DNA from: Trichomonas vaginalis G3
Lineage: Eukaryota; Parabasalia; Trichomonadida; Trichomonadidae
Reading direction: 5' to 3'
DNA length: 64,000 bases
Assembly (NCBI RefSeq): GCF_026262505.1
Contig: NC_067204.1
Coordinates: 20,367,300-20,431,299, forward strand
The position numbers were made by a program, and so were the translations under genes. Numbering within the stretch: position 1 is the first letter of the stretch; every line of letters begins with the position of its first letter. Of the stretch, positions 9,402 to 19,177 are shown in pieces. A model generated the notes under the pieces. That model saw only the letters and a program-made list of their open reading frames with translations. It was not told where the DNA came from and ran no database searches.

Positions 9402-12400
9402 ATGAACAAAAACGGAACAGCTAAAATGAATGATAATCAAATAAGAGCCGAAGGTAGAAGGTTATTTAAACGCTTCTATAACATTCCTGATGGTGTTAAT
9501 CCTAAAACTCGTAGAAGTTATTTAAATGAAGCCATAGATGCATATGAAGGATTTGACATTTCATCAGAAAGTGAGAGGTTAGCAAGAATGTTAAACGTTA
9601 ATATTGATTTTTATTATTGTGACCCTCAACCAGAAGACGTAGACATAAATAAGGTAGACTTTCCATTAGTGGAATCAATAATGATAGATCCAGAATTTGA
9701 AACAGTAAATATTTTATTAACACAGAGTCCATGTGGAAAACTTCACGCTGACAGAATTACAGACGTTGAAGCACTCACAGGATATAAAGTTTGCCCCTTT
9801 TGCAAAGAAGAAGTATATTCTATCCGTGATGACCCAGAAAGGAAAAACCAAAGAAGATTTTTAAAACATTGTGAGAAATGTAAAGAAAATAATGGAAGAT
9901 TAATTCAAGACGTTCAATTGCAAAACACACAACAACCATATGCACCACATATCACGAAACAGAAGATATATCAATGGCTATTAGCTCACAATTTGCAGGA
10001 ATATTATAAACCAACAAGATATTATATTACTTTTGACTTCGAAACATTAGAGACTAAAGAAGAACTTCAACTTTCTGAATGTGCAACTTTGAACGCTTAC
10101 TTAAAACCATTTATGGTATCATCAACTGTCAAAATAAAGCCGCAAACGGACTCTTTGAGTCCTGAAGGTCTTTCAGACCGAAGCGGCGAGGTCGTAGACC
10201 GTGATAAAACATTTACGAGGAATTTTTGCTTAACATCAAGTGATTCGTTCATCTCTGATTGGATTGAATTTTTATTTTCAACCTGTTCATTAGTTGCTAA
10301 ATCAAATATTGAACAATATGAAGAATTAATGAAGCCGCAAACGGACCAAACGGCGGGGACTTTGTCCCATACATTAAATGAAAAACAGAAGGAAGCATTT
10401 AAAGAACTTCTAGATGAGGAATTCAATAAAGTGAATATCATAGGTTTTAATTCGGGAAAGTTTGATTTAAATTTAATTCTTCGTGATTTAAACACTGCAA
10501 AATGGAAAATAAAATCAATGCTGGGTTCTTCTTCTCAATTTAAGCAAATCATTGTAAAGAAAACAAACTGTCCATATGAATTAAGATTTATTGACATCAG
10601 AAATTATATAGCGGGTGGAACATTAGACCAATTTACTCAAGATTTCGGAAACAATAAATCACGTGTTAAATCATTCTTCCCATATCAATTCATCACATGG
10701 GAGAATTACGAAGAAGAATTATATAAAAAGGAACCATTCACGAAAGATTCATTTTATTCAGCATTAACACAAGAAACAATATCCGATTCAGATTATCAAA
10801 TATATCTCAATGATGCTAAAAATTTTGAGAATAGATTAGAATATTTTATTCATTATTGCAATAAAGATGTTGAAATTATGATTGACCCAATTGATAAAAT
10901 TATTGAAGAAACATTTGTTTATAAAATTGACATGCTCCATAATCTTTCATTATCATCGAATGCATCAATGATTCGTTACGCTTTAGCATATAAAGACTTT
11001 AATCCTAACGAAACATATCCAGAAGAAGAAAATGTGGAATCAAGTTTTGAATTAACGAAAAAGTATTGGAAATATAAAATTGAATCATATAAGAAACAAG
11101 ATGAAAAAGCAGAAAGGGATACTAAAAACAATGTTTCAATGGATGACTATCAATACTATCACGATTTAATCCTTTCATCTAAATGCAAAATGTGTGGTAA
11201 AGCGTTTACATATGCAAATAAACCAACATTAGATAGAATCGATAATGAAAAACCACATACCAAAGAAAATTGTCAGTTAATGTGTTGTTATTGCAATGTC
11301 GTAAAATCAAATAAAGATGAGGATGTTCAACGTTTAAGAATTAATTTAAGAAATTATACATTAAAAAATAATTTACCAATGACTTTAGATTCGGTTGAAG
11401 CGTATCACATCCTCCGTAATGGAATTACTGGTGGTTTATCAAATGTTCAACATAGAGTTAATCTTAAAGGAATCACACACATTAATAAACTTTCATATAA
11501 GCCAGAAACTAAAACTGTATCAAATGAGGACACCACCAACATCATGACTCATTTCGTTGGTGTTGACTTTAATTCATTATATCCTTCATCATTTTCATCT
11601 AATCCTCATGATTTCATTCAATATACTGACCATAAAATGTATATGCCGGGAAGATTGAATGGTGTTATCATTTGTGATACAGCAACAAAGAAAGCAAAAG
11701 CACTGGGAATTATTAAGAAGAAAAATACTTTATTCGTGGCTGAAGTAAAGGGTCACATTGATGAAAAATACATTAATGATTACATAAACTTTTTACCAAT
11801 AATAAGAAACTTAGATATTATCACAGATGAAAAAACAATTGGTGGTTTTATGTATAATTACATGAAATCAAACAATCTACCGGTTGACCAGAAACAGAGA
11901 AAATTAACTCAGTTAGCATCAACACACAACCAATATCAACCATTTTCTTCTTATTATCTTTGGTATCTAATAGACAGATTTCATTTTATCATCGATGATA
12001 TTCAATCAATTTTAACATTTACGAAAAACACTTGTTTTAATGAATTTGCGAACGAATTTATGAACGAAAGACAAAAGGCTGAATTAGAAGGAAATAAAGG
12101 AAAAAGTTTATTTTGCAAGATTTCACTTAATGGATCATATGGTTACGATGCAATGAATACACAAAATTACGCAAAGACTAAAATAATGAATGCACAGAAG
12201 GCACGCGTTGCATGTATGTCAAATAAGTTTAAAAACATAAGAGAAATAGGTGAAGATACGTATCAAGTGATGCTTAAAGATAGATTTTATAGATGTGATA
12301 CATGTTTACAAGAGGCATTCTTCACTTTAGATAATGCTAAATACTGGTATTTGGTTTTCATTTATGATTTTATGTATAAATGCATGGATATTAATCGTTT

Positions 12401-12944
12401 TCATTTCATTGAAGGTGATACTGATTCATCTTATTGGGCAATCGCTGGCGATCCAAGTCTTCCTAACACTCAAGCATTTCAAGCAATTGTTACTGATAAA
12501 CAATTTTATGATAAAAACATTTACAAATTCGCACCTTTTGATTTCTTTTGTTTTAATGAGAAATTTAAACCTAAATTAAAGAATAAAGCTGAAGAAAAAG
12601 CACATGAGAAAAAATTATTGGGTTTAGCAATTGAGAAACAAGGTGATAACATGGTTGCTTTATGTCCTAAGTGTTATACATCATTCAACGGTTCAATTGA
12701 TGGAAGTGATTTTAAAAAGATTGCACAAAAAATGAAAGGTGTTAGTTTAAGACAAAATAAACAATTAACACCTAAAAATTATTTGGATATAATAAATGAT
12801 AAAGTGATATTTGATGGTCAGAATATTAATTTACAACTTAAAAATGGGTCAATGACTCGCTTAACAATTGGTAAGACTGCATTAACAGGAGCACACACTA
12901 AGGCTGTATGTTGTGAAAATGGATGTTGTATGCCATTTATTTAA
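9402..12944 (+). CDS. Maverick A protein-primed family B DNA polymerase with HNH insert
   Basis: This 1180-residue polymerase would replicate the element. The exonuclease region has TFDFETLE (Asp at ~212), FNSGKFDLNLILRD and YCNKDVEIM. The polymerase motifs are GVDFNSLYPSSF (motif A, ~722), SLNGSYGYD (motif B, ~909) and EGDTDSSYW (motif C, ~1006). Spacing and the SLYPS form fit the protein-primed DNA_pol_B_2 group. Residues ~125-160 carry a Cys-rich CPFC...CEKCK knuckle. Residues ~595-640 hold CKMCGKAF...LDRIDNEKPHT...CCYCN, an HNH-nuclease-like zinc module lying between the exonuclease and motif A. The frame is open throughout. The leader before the ATG (ATTCTTACATAA) resembles other A leaders. 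Two GC-rich palindromic modules are embedded in the coding frame (10,139-10,204; 10,334-10,370). Confidence 0.92.
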   Translation: MNKNGTAKMNDNQIRAEGRRLFKRFYNIPDGVNPKTRRSYLNEAIDAYEGFDISSESERLARMLNVNIDFYYCDPQPEDVDINKVDFPLVESIMIDPEFETVNILLTQSPCGKLHADRITDVEALTGYKVCPFCKEEVYSIRDDPERKNQRRFLKHCEKCKENNGRLIQDVQLQNTQQPYAPHITKQKIYQWLLAHNLQEYYKPTRYYITFDFETLETKEELQLSECATLNAYLKPFMVSSTVKIKPQTDSLSPEGLSDRSGEVVDRDKTFTRNFCLTSSDSFISDWIEFLFSTCSLVAKSNIEQYEELMKPQTDQTAGTLSHTLNEKQKEAFKELLDEEFNKVNIIGFNSGKFDLNLILRDLNTAKWKIKSMLGSSSQFKQIIVKKTNCPYELRFIDIRNYIAGGTLDQFTQDFGNNKSRVKSFFPYQFITWENYEEELYKKEPFTKDSFYSALTQETISDSDYQIYLNDAKNFENRLEYFIHYCNKDVEIMIDPIDKIIEETFVYKIDMLHNLSLSSNASMIRYALAYKDFNPNETYPEEENVESSFELTKKYWKYKIESYKKQDEKAERDTKNNVSMDDYQYYHDLILSSKCKMCGKAFTYANKPTLDRIDNEKPHTKENCQLMCCYCNVVKSNKDEDVQRLRINLRNYTLKNNLPMTLDSVEAYHILRNGITGGLSNVQHRVNLKGITHINKLSYKPETKTVSNEDTTNIMTHFVGVDFNSLYPSSFSSNPHDFIQYTDHKMYMPGRLNGVIICDTATKKAKALGIIKKKNTLFVAEVKGHIDEKYINDYINFLPIIRNLDIITDEKTIGGFMYNYMKSNNLPVDQKQRKLTQLASTHNQYQPFSSYYLWYLIDRFHFIIDDIQSILTFTKNTCFNEFANEFMNERQKAELEGNKGKSLFCKISLNGSYGYDAMNTQNYAKTKIMNAQKARVACMSNKFKNIREIGEDTYQVMLKDRFYRCDTCLQEAFFTLDNAKYWYLVFIYDFMYKCMDINRFHFIEGDTDSSYWAIAGDPSLPNTQAFQAIVTDKQFYDKNIYKFAPFDFFCFNEKFKPKLKNKAEEKAHEKKLLGLAIEKQGDNMVALCPKCYTSFNGSIDGSDFKKIAQKMKGVSLRQNKQLTPKNYLDIINDKVIFDGQNINLQLKNGSMTRLTIGKTALTGAHTKAVCCENGCCMPFI
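11184..11330 (+). other. HNH endonuclease-like domain inside Maverick A PolB
   Basis: Residues ~595-640 read CKMCG, then LDRIDNEKPHTKENC, then LMCCYCNVVKSNKDED. This matches the HNH layout: two CxxC-type zinc pairs around a D-R-I-D-N-x-K-x-H core with the Asn-Lys tail. In known proteins this fold cuts DNA with a single metal. It sits in frame within an otherwise normal PolB, between exonuclease and palm. PolB of Maverick B lacks it. Confidence 0.75.
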
Positions 12945-13007
12945 TGAAATGTCATAGAAGAGACAAAGAGGTGGGCACCCTTAAACATTTATTTTATTTT
13001 TATATAA

Positions 13008-14487
13008 ATGAATAGCGTAGATTTAGAAAATTTAATTGATGATTTAGTACTTAATCAAAAATTTCTTAGTTATTATGAATTAAAATCATATCTCCAAAAA
13101 TATGATGAAACAATTACAGGTGATGATATGGGTGAATACTATCAGTATTATAAAAATGAAATTTTGAAATATCATGATAAAATAATTAAACGTTTAAGAG
13201 AGAACATTAAAGAAGAAAAATATACAAAGGGAAAAACTAAATCACAACTTAAACAGTTGAAAGATTTCAAAAATAAAGTATTAACAGAAGAAGATATTGA
13301 TGAATTATATAAATTATATAATCCTGAGCCGCAAAAGCAAAAGGAGCAAAAACAAAAGGTGCAAAACGCCCAGGTCCTTCAGACCATAAATGATGCACAA
13401 GCTTTAATTTATGATTCATTAGTTAAACCATATTCAGCCCGACTTTTAAATGAAGATCAACTTTTGGAATTCATCCTTCAACATAAACTCGAAGCGGGAA
13501 AGTATATTAAACCTTTATATACAGCATATTTAAAACAAATGAATAGAATACATCCAGAATTAATGAAGGAAGGAATGAATTCCAAAACTTCATCATCCAA
13601 AATCAAAGCAGATAAAATTAAACCACTTACAACACCAAAACCTCCAACGACAGTAGTACCTCCTCCTTCAGTTAATCCTTCATCATTCACTTTATTATAT
13701 CCATTTCAAACATTAAAGAAGCAAAAAGATTTTAAAAAGGATTTCAAAATATTAAATAAACCAACTGACCCAAAAATTCAACCGTTAAAGGAAAAATTTA
13801 GTCGCCCTTCATTTGCACTATATCCATATTCATACGAAATTGATCATTTAGAATATTCAAAAGGAAACGTTACTTATTTATTTGCCATTAACATTAACAC
13901 CAGATATTTATATTGCATTCCGGTGAAAGGGAAAACAGAACAGGAAACAAGAAGAGCTATTCAATACTTACTAGATCATGAAAGAGTAGATAATATAAGG
14001 GGTGATGGTGATAAAGGATTTCAGGCAGCTATGACTCATTATTTCCCACAAATTAATTTTTACTTTTCATCCTCTCCATATACGTTTCATAATAAAATAG
14101 TTGATGGGTAATGAGAACTCTTAGAGATGCGTTAGGGGTTAATGGTCAGATATACTGGGATGGAAATCATGACTCCATCATACAACAGTTAGTATATTAT
14201 TACAATAATACATGGCATAGAACAATAAACATGAAACCGGTGGAAATGAAAAATGATATTTCAAAAGAATGGGATATATTAGAAAGCAAATGGAAAGGTT
14301 GAATGATGTTAAACGTGAACAAATTAATTCAGGGCTCATGAATTTTAAACAAGGGGATAAAGTTTTTGATTCATCTCGATTATGGAAAAACTGATAAATC
14401 AATGACAAAAAGAAGACGAAGATTTGCACAATAGCTGAATTTGTTAGATATATTAACGGCAATGCATTAGTTGAAGTTGAACAATAA
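13008..14487 (+). pseudogene. Maverick A integrase (rve family), broken
   Basis: This gene region encodes the retroviral-type integrase that inserts Mavericks. The N-terminal ~270 residues are Lys-rich and helical with a Pro-rich link (PKPPTTVVPPPSVNPS). The catalytic core begins near YPYSYEIDHLEYSKGNVTYL, where the first Asp lies in EIDHLEY, and continues through FAININTRYLYCIPVKGKT and the GDGDKGFQ region. Downstream sequence has YYNNTWHRTINMKPVEM, typical of the end of the core. The reading frame is interrupted in a few places. It lies directly after PolB, as a separate gene. Confidence 0.8.
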
Positions 14488-14819
14488 ATTAATAGAAATT
14501 CCGATTTATTTTATTACTCATTATATTTAAATAATATTTAATTTTTTTTATTTCGTAAGAAATGAGTAAACAACGAAGCAGTCAAGAGTCCAGACAATGA
14601 ATATAAAAAGAACTAAACAGAATTAAATCAAAAATATGCTATTACAAAAAGAAGCCGCAATGTGGTGGGGTTGAAACAATAAAGAAATAATCGAAAATTA
14701 GAAACTTACCGTTCAATCCTTAAACTGAGTGAACAAAAATAAAAGAATTTTAATAGAATAAATAAATTGATTGGAAGAGATGAATTTAATAAAGATGAAT
14801 TTTTAAACTCTATCCAAAT
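14488..14819. other. Intergenic remnant in Maverick A
   Basis: A typical A leader (TTTTTTTATTTCGTAAGAA) precedes a short decayed plus-strand coding trace from 14,562. A worn GC module, GCCGCAATGTGG, lies near 14,652. No intact gene is seen. Confidence 0.35.
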
Positions 14820-14984
14820 TTAATTTTTATTCCTCTTCGACAACATCTCTCTTTCCATCATTACTGCATAACCACATTTTCTCAATTTTAGTGGTTTGTT
14901 ATTTTTAACATGTTCTTGCATCATTTTTATCATTTCCTCCCTTGTTATGATTCGTGGTAAATTTTGAGCTTGTGGGGTATTCAT
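14820..14984 (-). CDS. Maverick A mini gene 1 (54 aa)
   Basis: The open frame gives MNTPQAQNLPRIITREEM... and ends in a basic tail. It carries IITREEMIKMM, a version of the short helix motif seen in the next two mini genes (LLTKDEVNKMM; LLTRQQLEKLL). Its ATG follows TTTTATCATAAATG, as does the second mini gene. The function is unknown; a small basic virion or DNA-binding peptide is possible. Confidence 0.45.
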   Translation of the reverse strand: MNTPQAQNLPRIITREEMIKMMQEHVKNNKPLKLRKCGYAVMMEREMLSKRNKN

Positions 14985-15177
14985 TTATGATAAAAATAAA
15001 AATTTAAATTATGCCGTTCTAAAGTTTGTGACAACAGTCACTGTGTGACGAGACCTGAAGGTCATGACATTTAGACAACAACACAGGAGGAAGGTAGTTA
15101 TTCAAAAATAATTAATTATTGAATGACTGGGAAATAAATTTACGTCAAATATGTAATTTATAAAATCTTATGTCGAC

Positions 15178-15251
15178 AGGCTACGTAGCACAGTGGTCTA
15201 AGGTGGTGTTATGGAGGGGTCAAGGTCTGTGGTTCGAACCGCGACGGCGCC
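15178..15251 (+). other. tRNA-like sequence with A and B box
   Basis: TAGCACAGTGGTCTAAGG fits a pol III A box and GGTTCGAACC fits a B box about 45 bp on; a T-rich stretch follows. The acceptor and T stems do not pair cleanly in my hand fold, so this looks like a tRNA-derived or decayed tRNA rather than a working gene. It is the only such signal in the window. Confidence 0.35.
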
Positions 15252-15324
15252 GTATTTTCTCATTTTCTCATTTTCTTTGTTTGTCTTGTTTGTCGTGAAT
15301 CAAAAATGTCATAAAAGTGCTCTA

Positions 15325-15400
15325 TCTTCCACGGGAATAAATAAAAAATTTACTTTATTTCTTCTTTATTTCTTCTTTATTTCTTTGTTCCCGTGGAAGA
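15325..15400. repeat. Inverted repeat with 13-bp perfect arms
   Basis: TCTTCCACGGGAA (15,325-15,337) and TTCCCGTGGAAGA (15,388-15,400) flank 50 nt that include a tandem TTTATTTCTTC repeat. A third partial copy (TCGTGGAAGC) lies near 15,480. It could be a transcript-end hairpin or the relic of a small insert. Confidence 0.6.
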
Positions 15401-15510
15401 AGGGTTTTGCTGTTTTTTCTCAGCCGAAATCAATGATTTTTTCATTTTTGGAATCCTTAGCGAATGAGGAATCTTTTCTCTCGTGGAAGCTTTGACCAAA
15501 AATATAATTG

Positions 15511-15540
15511 AGGTGAAGAGGTGAGATTTCACCTGTTTTT
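15511..15540. terminator. Terminator-like palindrome AGGTGAGATTTCACCT + T run
   Basis: AGGTGAAGAGGTGAGATTTC continues to CACCT and TTTTT. The same sequence with a perfect 16-bp palindrome (AGGTGAGATCTCACCT) occurs in Maverick B at 29,797-29,827. In each element it lies at a gene end next to a minus-strand gene's 3' side. Confidence 0.45.
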
Positions 15541-15572
15541 ATGGTAGCACTGAAATAAAATTTTGTTATCAG

Positions 15573-15755
15573 TTATTTTATCATCATTTTATTAACTTCA
15601 TCTTTAGTTAATAATTTGAATGGATTCACTAATGTTCCACCTTGAGTCCCAACACTTACCCCGGCTAATTGTGAAGAACCTGGGATAAGTACTCCATGAA
15701 ATGATTTCATTGGTAACATTAATTTAGAAATAGTTGGCTTAATTAATGTTGTCAT
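15573..15755 (-). CDS. Maverick A mini gene 2 (60 aa)
   Basis: The product starts MTTLIKPTISKLMLPMKSF and ends FKLLTKDEVNKMMIK. It has a Gly-rich middle (GVSVGTQGGTLVNP). The end motif matches the two neighbouring mini genes. The leader TTTTATCATAAATG is the same as that of mini gene 1. No family is recognised. Confidence 0.5.
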   Translation of the reverse strand: MTTLIKPTISKLMLPMKSFHGVLIPGSSQLAGVSVGTQGGTLVNPFKLLTKDEVNKMMIK

Positions 15756-15781
15756 TTATGATAAAAATAAAATTACATAAT

Positions 15782-15934
15782 TTAAATTTTTTTCTTTCTC
15801 ATTTTCTCATCCTGTTTTGGTTTCAATAACTTTTCAAGTTGTTGTCTTGTCAGTAACTTTAATTTTAACTTTGGATCAAATATTGGGTTTCCTTCTTTAT
15901 CTCTTCCAATAACACCATATGGTAGAATCTTCAT
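15782..15934 (-). CDS. Maverick A mini gene 3 (50 aa)
   Basis: This is a short basic protein: MKILPYGVIGRDKEGNPIF, then DPKLKLKLLTRQQLEKLLKP and a Lys/Arg tail. It shares the LLTRxxLxK helix motif with the other two mini genes. It lies between the fibre gene and mini gene 2 on the same strand, with an AT-rich leader typical of the element. The function is unknown. Confidence 0.45.
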   Translation of the reverse strand: MKILPYGVIGRDKEGNPIFDPKLKLKLLTRQQLEKLLKPKQDEKMRKKKI

Positions 15935-16012
15935 TTATACTAAAATAAAAATTTAAATTATGCCGTTCACTCTTTTGGAGCTCCTAAAGTTTGTTTCACA
16001 AACATTGAGCAT

Positions 16013-17941
16013 TCATTGAACTCTATACCATGCATAAACTGTCATAAATGGTGGCATGTAATCTTTACTCTGTCCCGTCGTTTGTGTATATCCTGAAACA
16101 TTATGTGTATGGTTTCCTTCTCCCTGAGTGTCACTCCAGTAACAATTTATGGCAAATTTAACGTCGTCTTTAACATCATATCCTTTACCTTTTGTCATTC
16201 CTGACCAATCCCAATATCTATGCTTATGCCAACCTGCTTGAGATGTGCTTAAATTAACGTAGTGACTATGTGCAGGTAAATTTTCACCCGTAATTGTTTT
16301 ACTTCCACCGGTTTCCTTTGAAGAGTTTGCACAATACAAAAACCTGTCAACTATTTGTTCCCATGCACCAACACCAAACATTACTTGAGGACCTCTTGCA
16401 TCCATAGATGTATAAATAGAACCTACTGGGTTCATTAAATCAAACATATGAGATATTATAGGATTGTCTCTTTTGAACTTAAAATATAGTGTAACTATTT
16501 CAGGTTTCTTTTTGTTTGTGTCAGAATATTTTTTATAATATAATCTTATGTTTTCAGGGTAGGTAAAATCTTGACTATAATATTTATTTCTGTCATCTGT
16601 ATAATAATATACTATTCTCGTTTTTTCTATTGCATTATATCTTTTATATCTATAAAAATCTAAATATAATGTTTGCTTTTGTTCATCTGCGTGTAGTGTT
16701 CTTTCGTCAACACCATAGTCATAATAATATGGTGCTGGTGCTGGGTCAGGTAATGTCATATCTACCATTTCATAAACTCTTAAATATTTCTTTTGTTCGT
16801 CTCCATATAAGTTTAAGTAGCAGTTGTTGTCTAATGGAACTTTAACTTGTGTGCCATTATTCTTTATATAGCCTACATACATTTCATTGTTATTTTTCGG
16901 AATGAGTTTATACCGTATACCATTTCTTAAGGACTGTACAAACTCCCATCTAAAATATTTATTTTCTTCATTGACAGAAAAGTCGCCAACAATAGTTTCA
17001 ATATTTTTTGTTCCTATCAAACTTTGGTATATTTCGTTAACGTATTCCTTATCTGCCTTCTTCCCTAACTCATCGTTAACATATGTTTTATCTGACTTCT
17101 TATTTAACTCATCGTTAACATATGTTTTATCTGACTTCTTATTTAACTCATCGTTAACGTATTCCTTATCTGCCTTCTTCCCTAACTCATCGTTAACATA
17201 TTCCTTATCTGCCTTCTTATTTAACTCATCGTTAACATATGTTTTATCTGCCTTCTTCCCTAACTCATCGTTAACATATTCCTTATCTGCCTTCTTATTT
17301 AACTCATCGTTAACATATGTTTTATCTGACTTCTTATTTAACTCATCGTTAACATATGTTTTATCTGCCTTCTTATTTAACTCATCGTTAACATAAGTTT
17401 TATCCGCTTTAAGGTCTAAACATCCTGAAACCCACCCTGTATTGGCTTTACCTTCTAAAATCTTCGATGTCCGTTCATGGTACCATTCAACCCTTTTTAT
17501 AATTTCATTATCTTTTTCATCCACATATTCCTTATATGCCTTCTTCACTAACACACTTGCCACATATGCGAACTCAGTATGAACGTATTCCTTATCTGCT
17601 TTCTTCATTATGTCATTTAGGAAACCTTTTATGAATTCCTCATTTAAATTAAATCTTCCAATCTTCAAAACTTTAGGAAATGCATTTAATGCGTAATATC
17701 TTTGTTCTTCTGGTGGAATTGATGTTATATCATCCGTTATACCTTTAATTTTTGAATTCATAAATAAAATTTCTTTTATATTTGATATCACTGCACCACC
17801 TTTGCAAACGAATTCAAAATGGTCATTTTTCAATACTATCTCCAAATCTCCATATTTCAACCTTTGTGTTTGTTCTGCCGTCTTTGAATTATATGCATAT
17901 GTGGCGTATGTAATGGTCTGTGGTTGTTGTTGTTTAATCAT
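16013..17941 (-). CDS. Maverick A trimeric fibre with phage-tail-collar C-terminus
   Basis: The 642-residue open frame has three parts. The N-terminal ~170 residues include TYATYAYNSKTAEQ, related to the start of the B fibre (TIAAYAYETNEARR). A repeat section (residues ~178-305) has about ten 13-residue units of the form KKADKTYVNDELN. The ~120-residue C-terminus reads NPVGSIYTSMDARGP, FGVGAWEQIVDRFLYC, TGGSKTITGENLPAHSH and ends FMTVYAWYRVQ. This end resembles tail-fibre or short-tail-fibre collar domains of phages (gp10/gp12 type). By analogy it would be a trimeric attachment spike of the virion. It neighbours the penton-like gene on the same strand, fitting a vertex complex. Confidence 0.75.
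   Translation of the reverse strand: MIKQQQPQTITYATYAYNSKTAEQTQRLKYGDLEIVLKNDHFEFVCKGGAVISNIKEILFMNSKIKGITDDITSIPPEEQRYYALNAFPKVLKIGRFNLNEEFIKGFLNDIMKKADKEYVHTEFAYVASVLVKKAYKEYVDEKDNEIIKRVEWYHERTSKILEGKANTGWVSGCLDLKADKTYVNDELNKKADKTYVNDELNKKSDKTYVNDELNKKADKEYVNDELGKKADKTYVNDELNKKADKEYVNDELGKKADKEYVNDELNKKSDKTYVNDELNKKSDKTYVNDELGKKADKEYVNEIYQSLIGTKNIETIVGDFSVNEENKYFRWEFVQSLRNGIRYKLIPKNNNEMYVGYIKNNGTQVKVPLDNNCYLNLYGDEQKKYLRVYEMVDMTLPDPAPAPYYYDYGVDERTLHADEQKQTLYLDFYRYKRYNAIEKTRIVYYYTDDRNKYYSQDFTYPENIRLYYKKYSDTNKKKPEIVTLYFKFKRDNPIISHMFDLMNPVGSIYTSMDARGPQVMFGVGAWEQIVDRFLYCANSSKETGGSKTITGENLPAHSHYVNLSTSQAGWHKHRYWDWSGMTKGKGYDVKDDVKFAINCYWSDTQGEGNHTHNVSGYTQTTGQSKDYMPPFMTVYAWYRVQ
17036..17410. repeat. 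39-bp tandem repeats in fibre gene
   Basis: About ten units encode the 13-residue motif KKADKxYVNDEL(N/G). Units alternate KTYV with KEYV and ELN with ELG in a patchy order, suggesting unequal exchange between repeats. Confidence 0.85.
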
Positions 17942-17965
17942 TTATTACGATTTAAAAATAAATAT

Positions 17966-18676
17966 TTAATCCGTTATCTCATCAGCTATTTTTTCTATTT
18001 GAAATTGCCATAATATTTCATTCATAAATTCTAAATCACAATCAAATAGGTCAGTTATTCTAAATTTAATATTTGATAAATCTTTTGAATGAAGAATAAA
18101 TGAATTCCCGGATAATTGAAACGGGTATGATAAAGAAAATGTGTTTAAGTTGATGGATAAAATGTTTTGTATTGATGGGTAAGAGTTAGGGTCTAATGTT
18201 TGATGTGAAAATCTCATTGGGGTATTAACTTTATCACATTTGATTAAAATGAAATTAGAACCAGTGTCAGAATACAAAACATCCCCAACATCTTTTTCAA
18301 AATTTAATATCCCCAACAATGAACGAAGACGAGGAGTACAAAATTTAATTTTCAGCGGAAATTTAATAAGATTATTTATTTCATCAAGTTCAAAAAGTTT
18401 ATCAGGTTTTGATTTAAAATTTTCTTCATACCATATGATAAATGATTCATTTAAATAACTTAAAATCATGTTAATATCCCATTTCGTTATCACATTATTT
18501 ATATACATATCATACGTTTTTTCATGGTCATCTTTAATAAATGATATATAATCTGAAGGGTTTAAAAGAATGGGATTAAATTTACCACTCACAGAAACGA
18601 GAGTAACATTATAAATTCCACTAACTGTTAAATTTAATTCACAATTATTATTCGAAATAATATTGATAATTGACAT
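17966..18676 (-). CDS. Maverick A penton-like minor capsid protein candidate
   Basis: The 236-residue open frame is beta-rich. Its C-terminal module (LSNIKFRITDLFDCDLEF) matches the end of the Maverick B protein at 33,678-34,442 (LKDMQFRLVDFQGEPVEL) and a stretch in C at 58,378-59,170. The N-terminus also shares a pattern with theirs. In all three elements the gene lies close to the CCG-family gene, and in A and B it also lies beside the fibre gene. Position and likely jelly-roll character make a penton-base role reasonable, but this is inference; no direct family signature was seen. Confidence 0.5.
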   Translation of the reverse strand: MSIINIISNNNCELNLTVSGIYNVTLVSVSGKFNPILLNPSDYISFIKDDHEKTYDMYINNVITKWDINMILSYLNESFIIWYEENFKSKPDKLFELDEINNLIKFPLKIKFCTPRLRSLLGILNFEKDVGDVLYSDTGSNFILIKCDKVNTPMRFSHQTLDPNSYPSIQNILSINLNTFSLSYPFQLSGNSFILHSKDLSNIKFRITDLFDCDLEFMNEILWQFQIEKIADEITD

Positions 18677-18697
18677 TTTTTTATTACGATTAAAAAT

Positions 18698-19177
18698 ATG
18701 GTAAAGCGTTATTTTCCAGTGATAAATAAAACTAGAATAAGATTACCTCAAGAATTCATAAATTCAACGAATAAGAAATTCATTCATGTTATAAATTTTA
18801 GTGTTTTCAGAAAATATGAGTCGATGTCATATTCATCATCAGGTTATATTTCACTTCATTCAAATTTAGTTCAATCAAACCCATATAATGACCATTTCAT
18901 AAGATTTTCAGATGGTATTAAAAATGTAATTGATAGATTAAAATATGAACAGATTGACAATATCGAATTTTTGGAATTTTGGTTTAAATATCCCGATGGA
19001 AAAAAGATTGAAGTTAAAGATAAAGCTGATACTATAACAAAAACAATTACAATGACCGATCCAGATAGTGGGGAACAAAAAGAAATAAAACAAACGATAG
19101 AAACTGGTGAAAGGTCAATTATTATCGATTATGATTCAAAGGATTATTATTCAATAATGTTAATGCTTGAATATTAA
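18698..19177 (+). CDS. Maverick A conserved structural candidate, 159 aa
   Basis: The open frame reads MVKRYFPVINKTRIRLPQ... with a beta-rich body and a Thr/Lys-rich end (TKTITMTDPDSGEQKEIKQT). The pattern of N-terminal strands followed by a polar tail loosely recalls the B protein at 45,426-45,929, but this is weak. It lies on the opposite strand between the penton-like and CCG-family genes, and its end overlaps the CCG gene by 4 bp. The function is unknown. Confidence 0.45.
   Translation: MVKRYFPVINKTRIRLPQEFINSTNKKFIHVINFSVFRKYESMSYSSSGYISLHSNLVQSNPYNDHFIRFSDGIKNVIDRLKYEQIDNIEFLEFWFKYPDGKKIEVKDKADTITKTITMTDPDSGEQKEIKQTIETGERSIIIDYDSKDYYSIMLMLEY

Noticed and set aside
15178-15251. Functional tRNA gene
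   Set aside because: Acceptor and T stems do not pair properly in a hand fold.
15211-15495. 94-codon plus-strand frame
   Set aside because: Runs through the tRNA-like sequence and a pyrimidine-rich hairpin; no coding character.
16887-17396. Long plus-strand frame with NSSLTY repeats
   Set aside because: It is the antisense of the 39-bp fibre repeats; open only because the repeat unit is.
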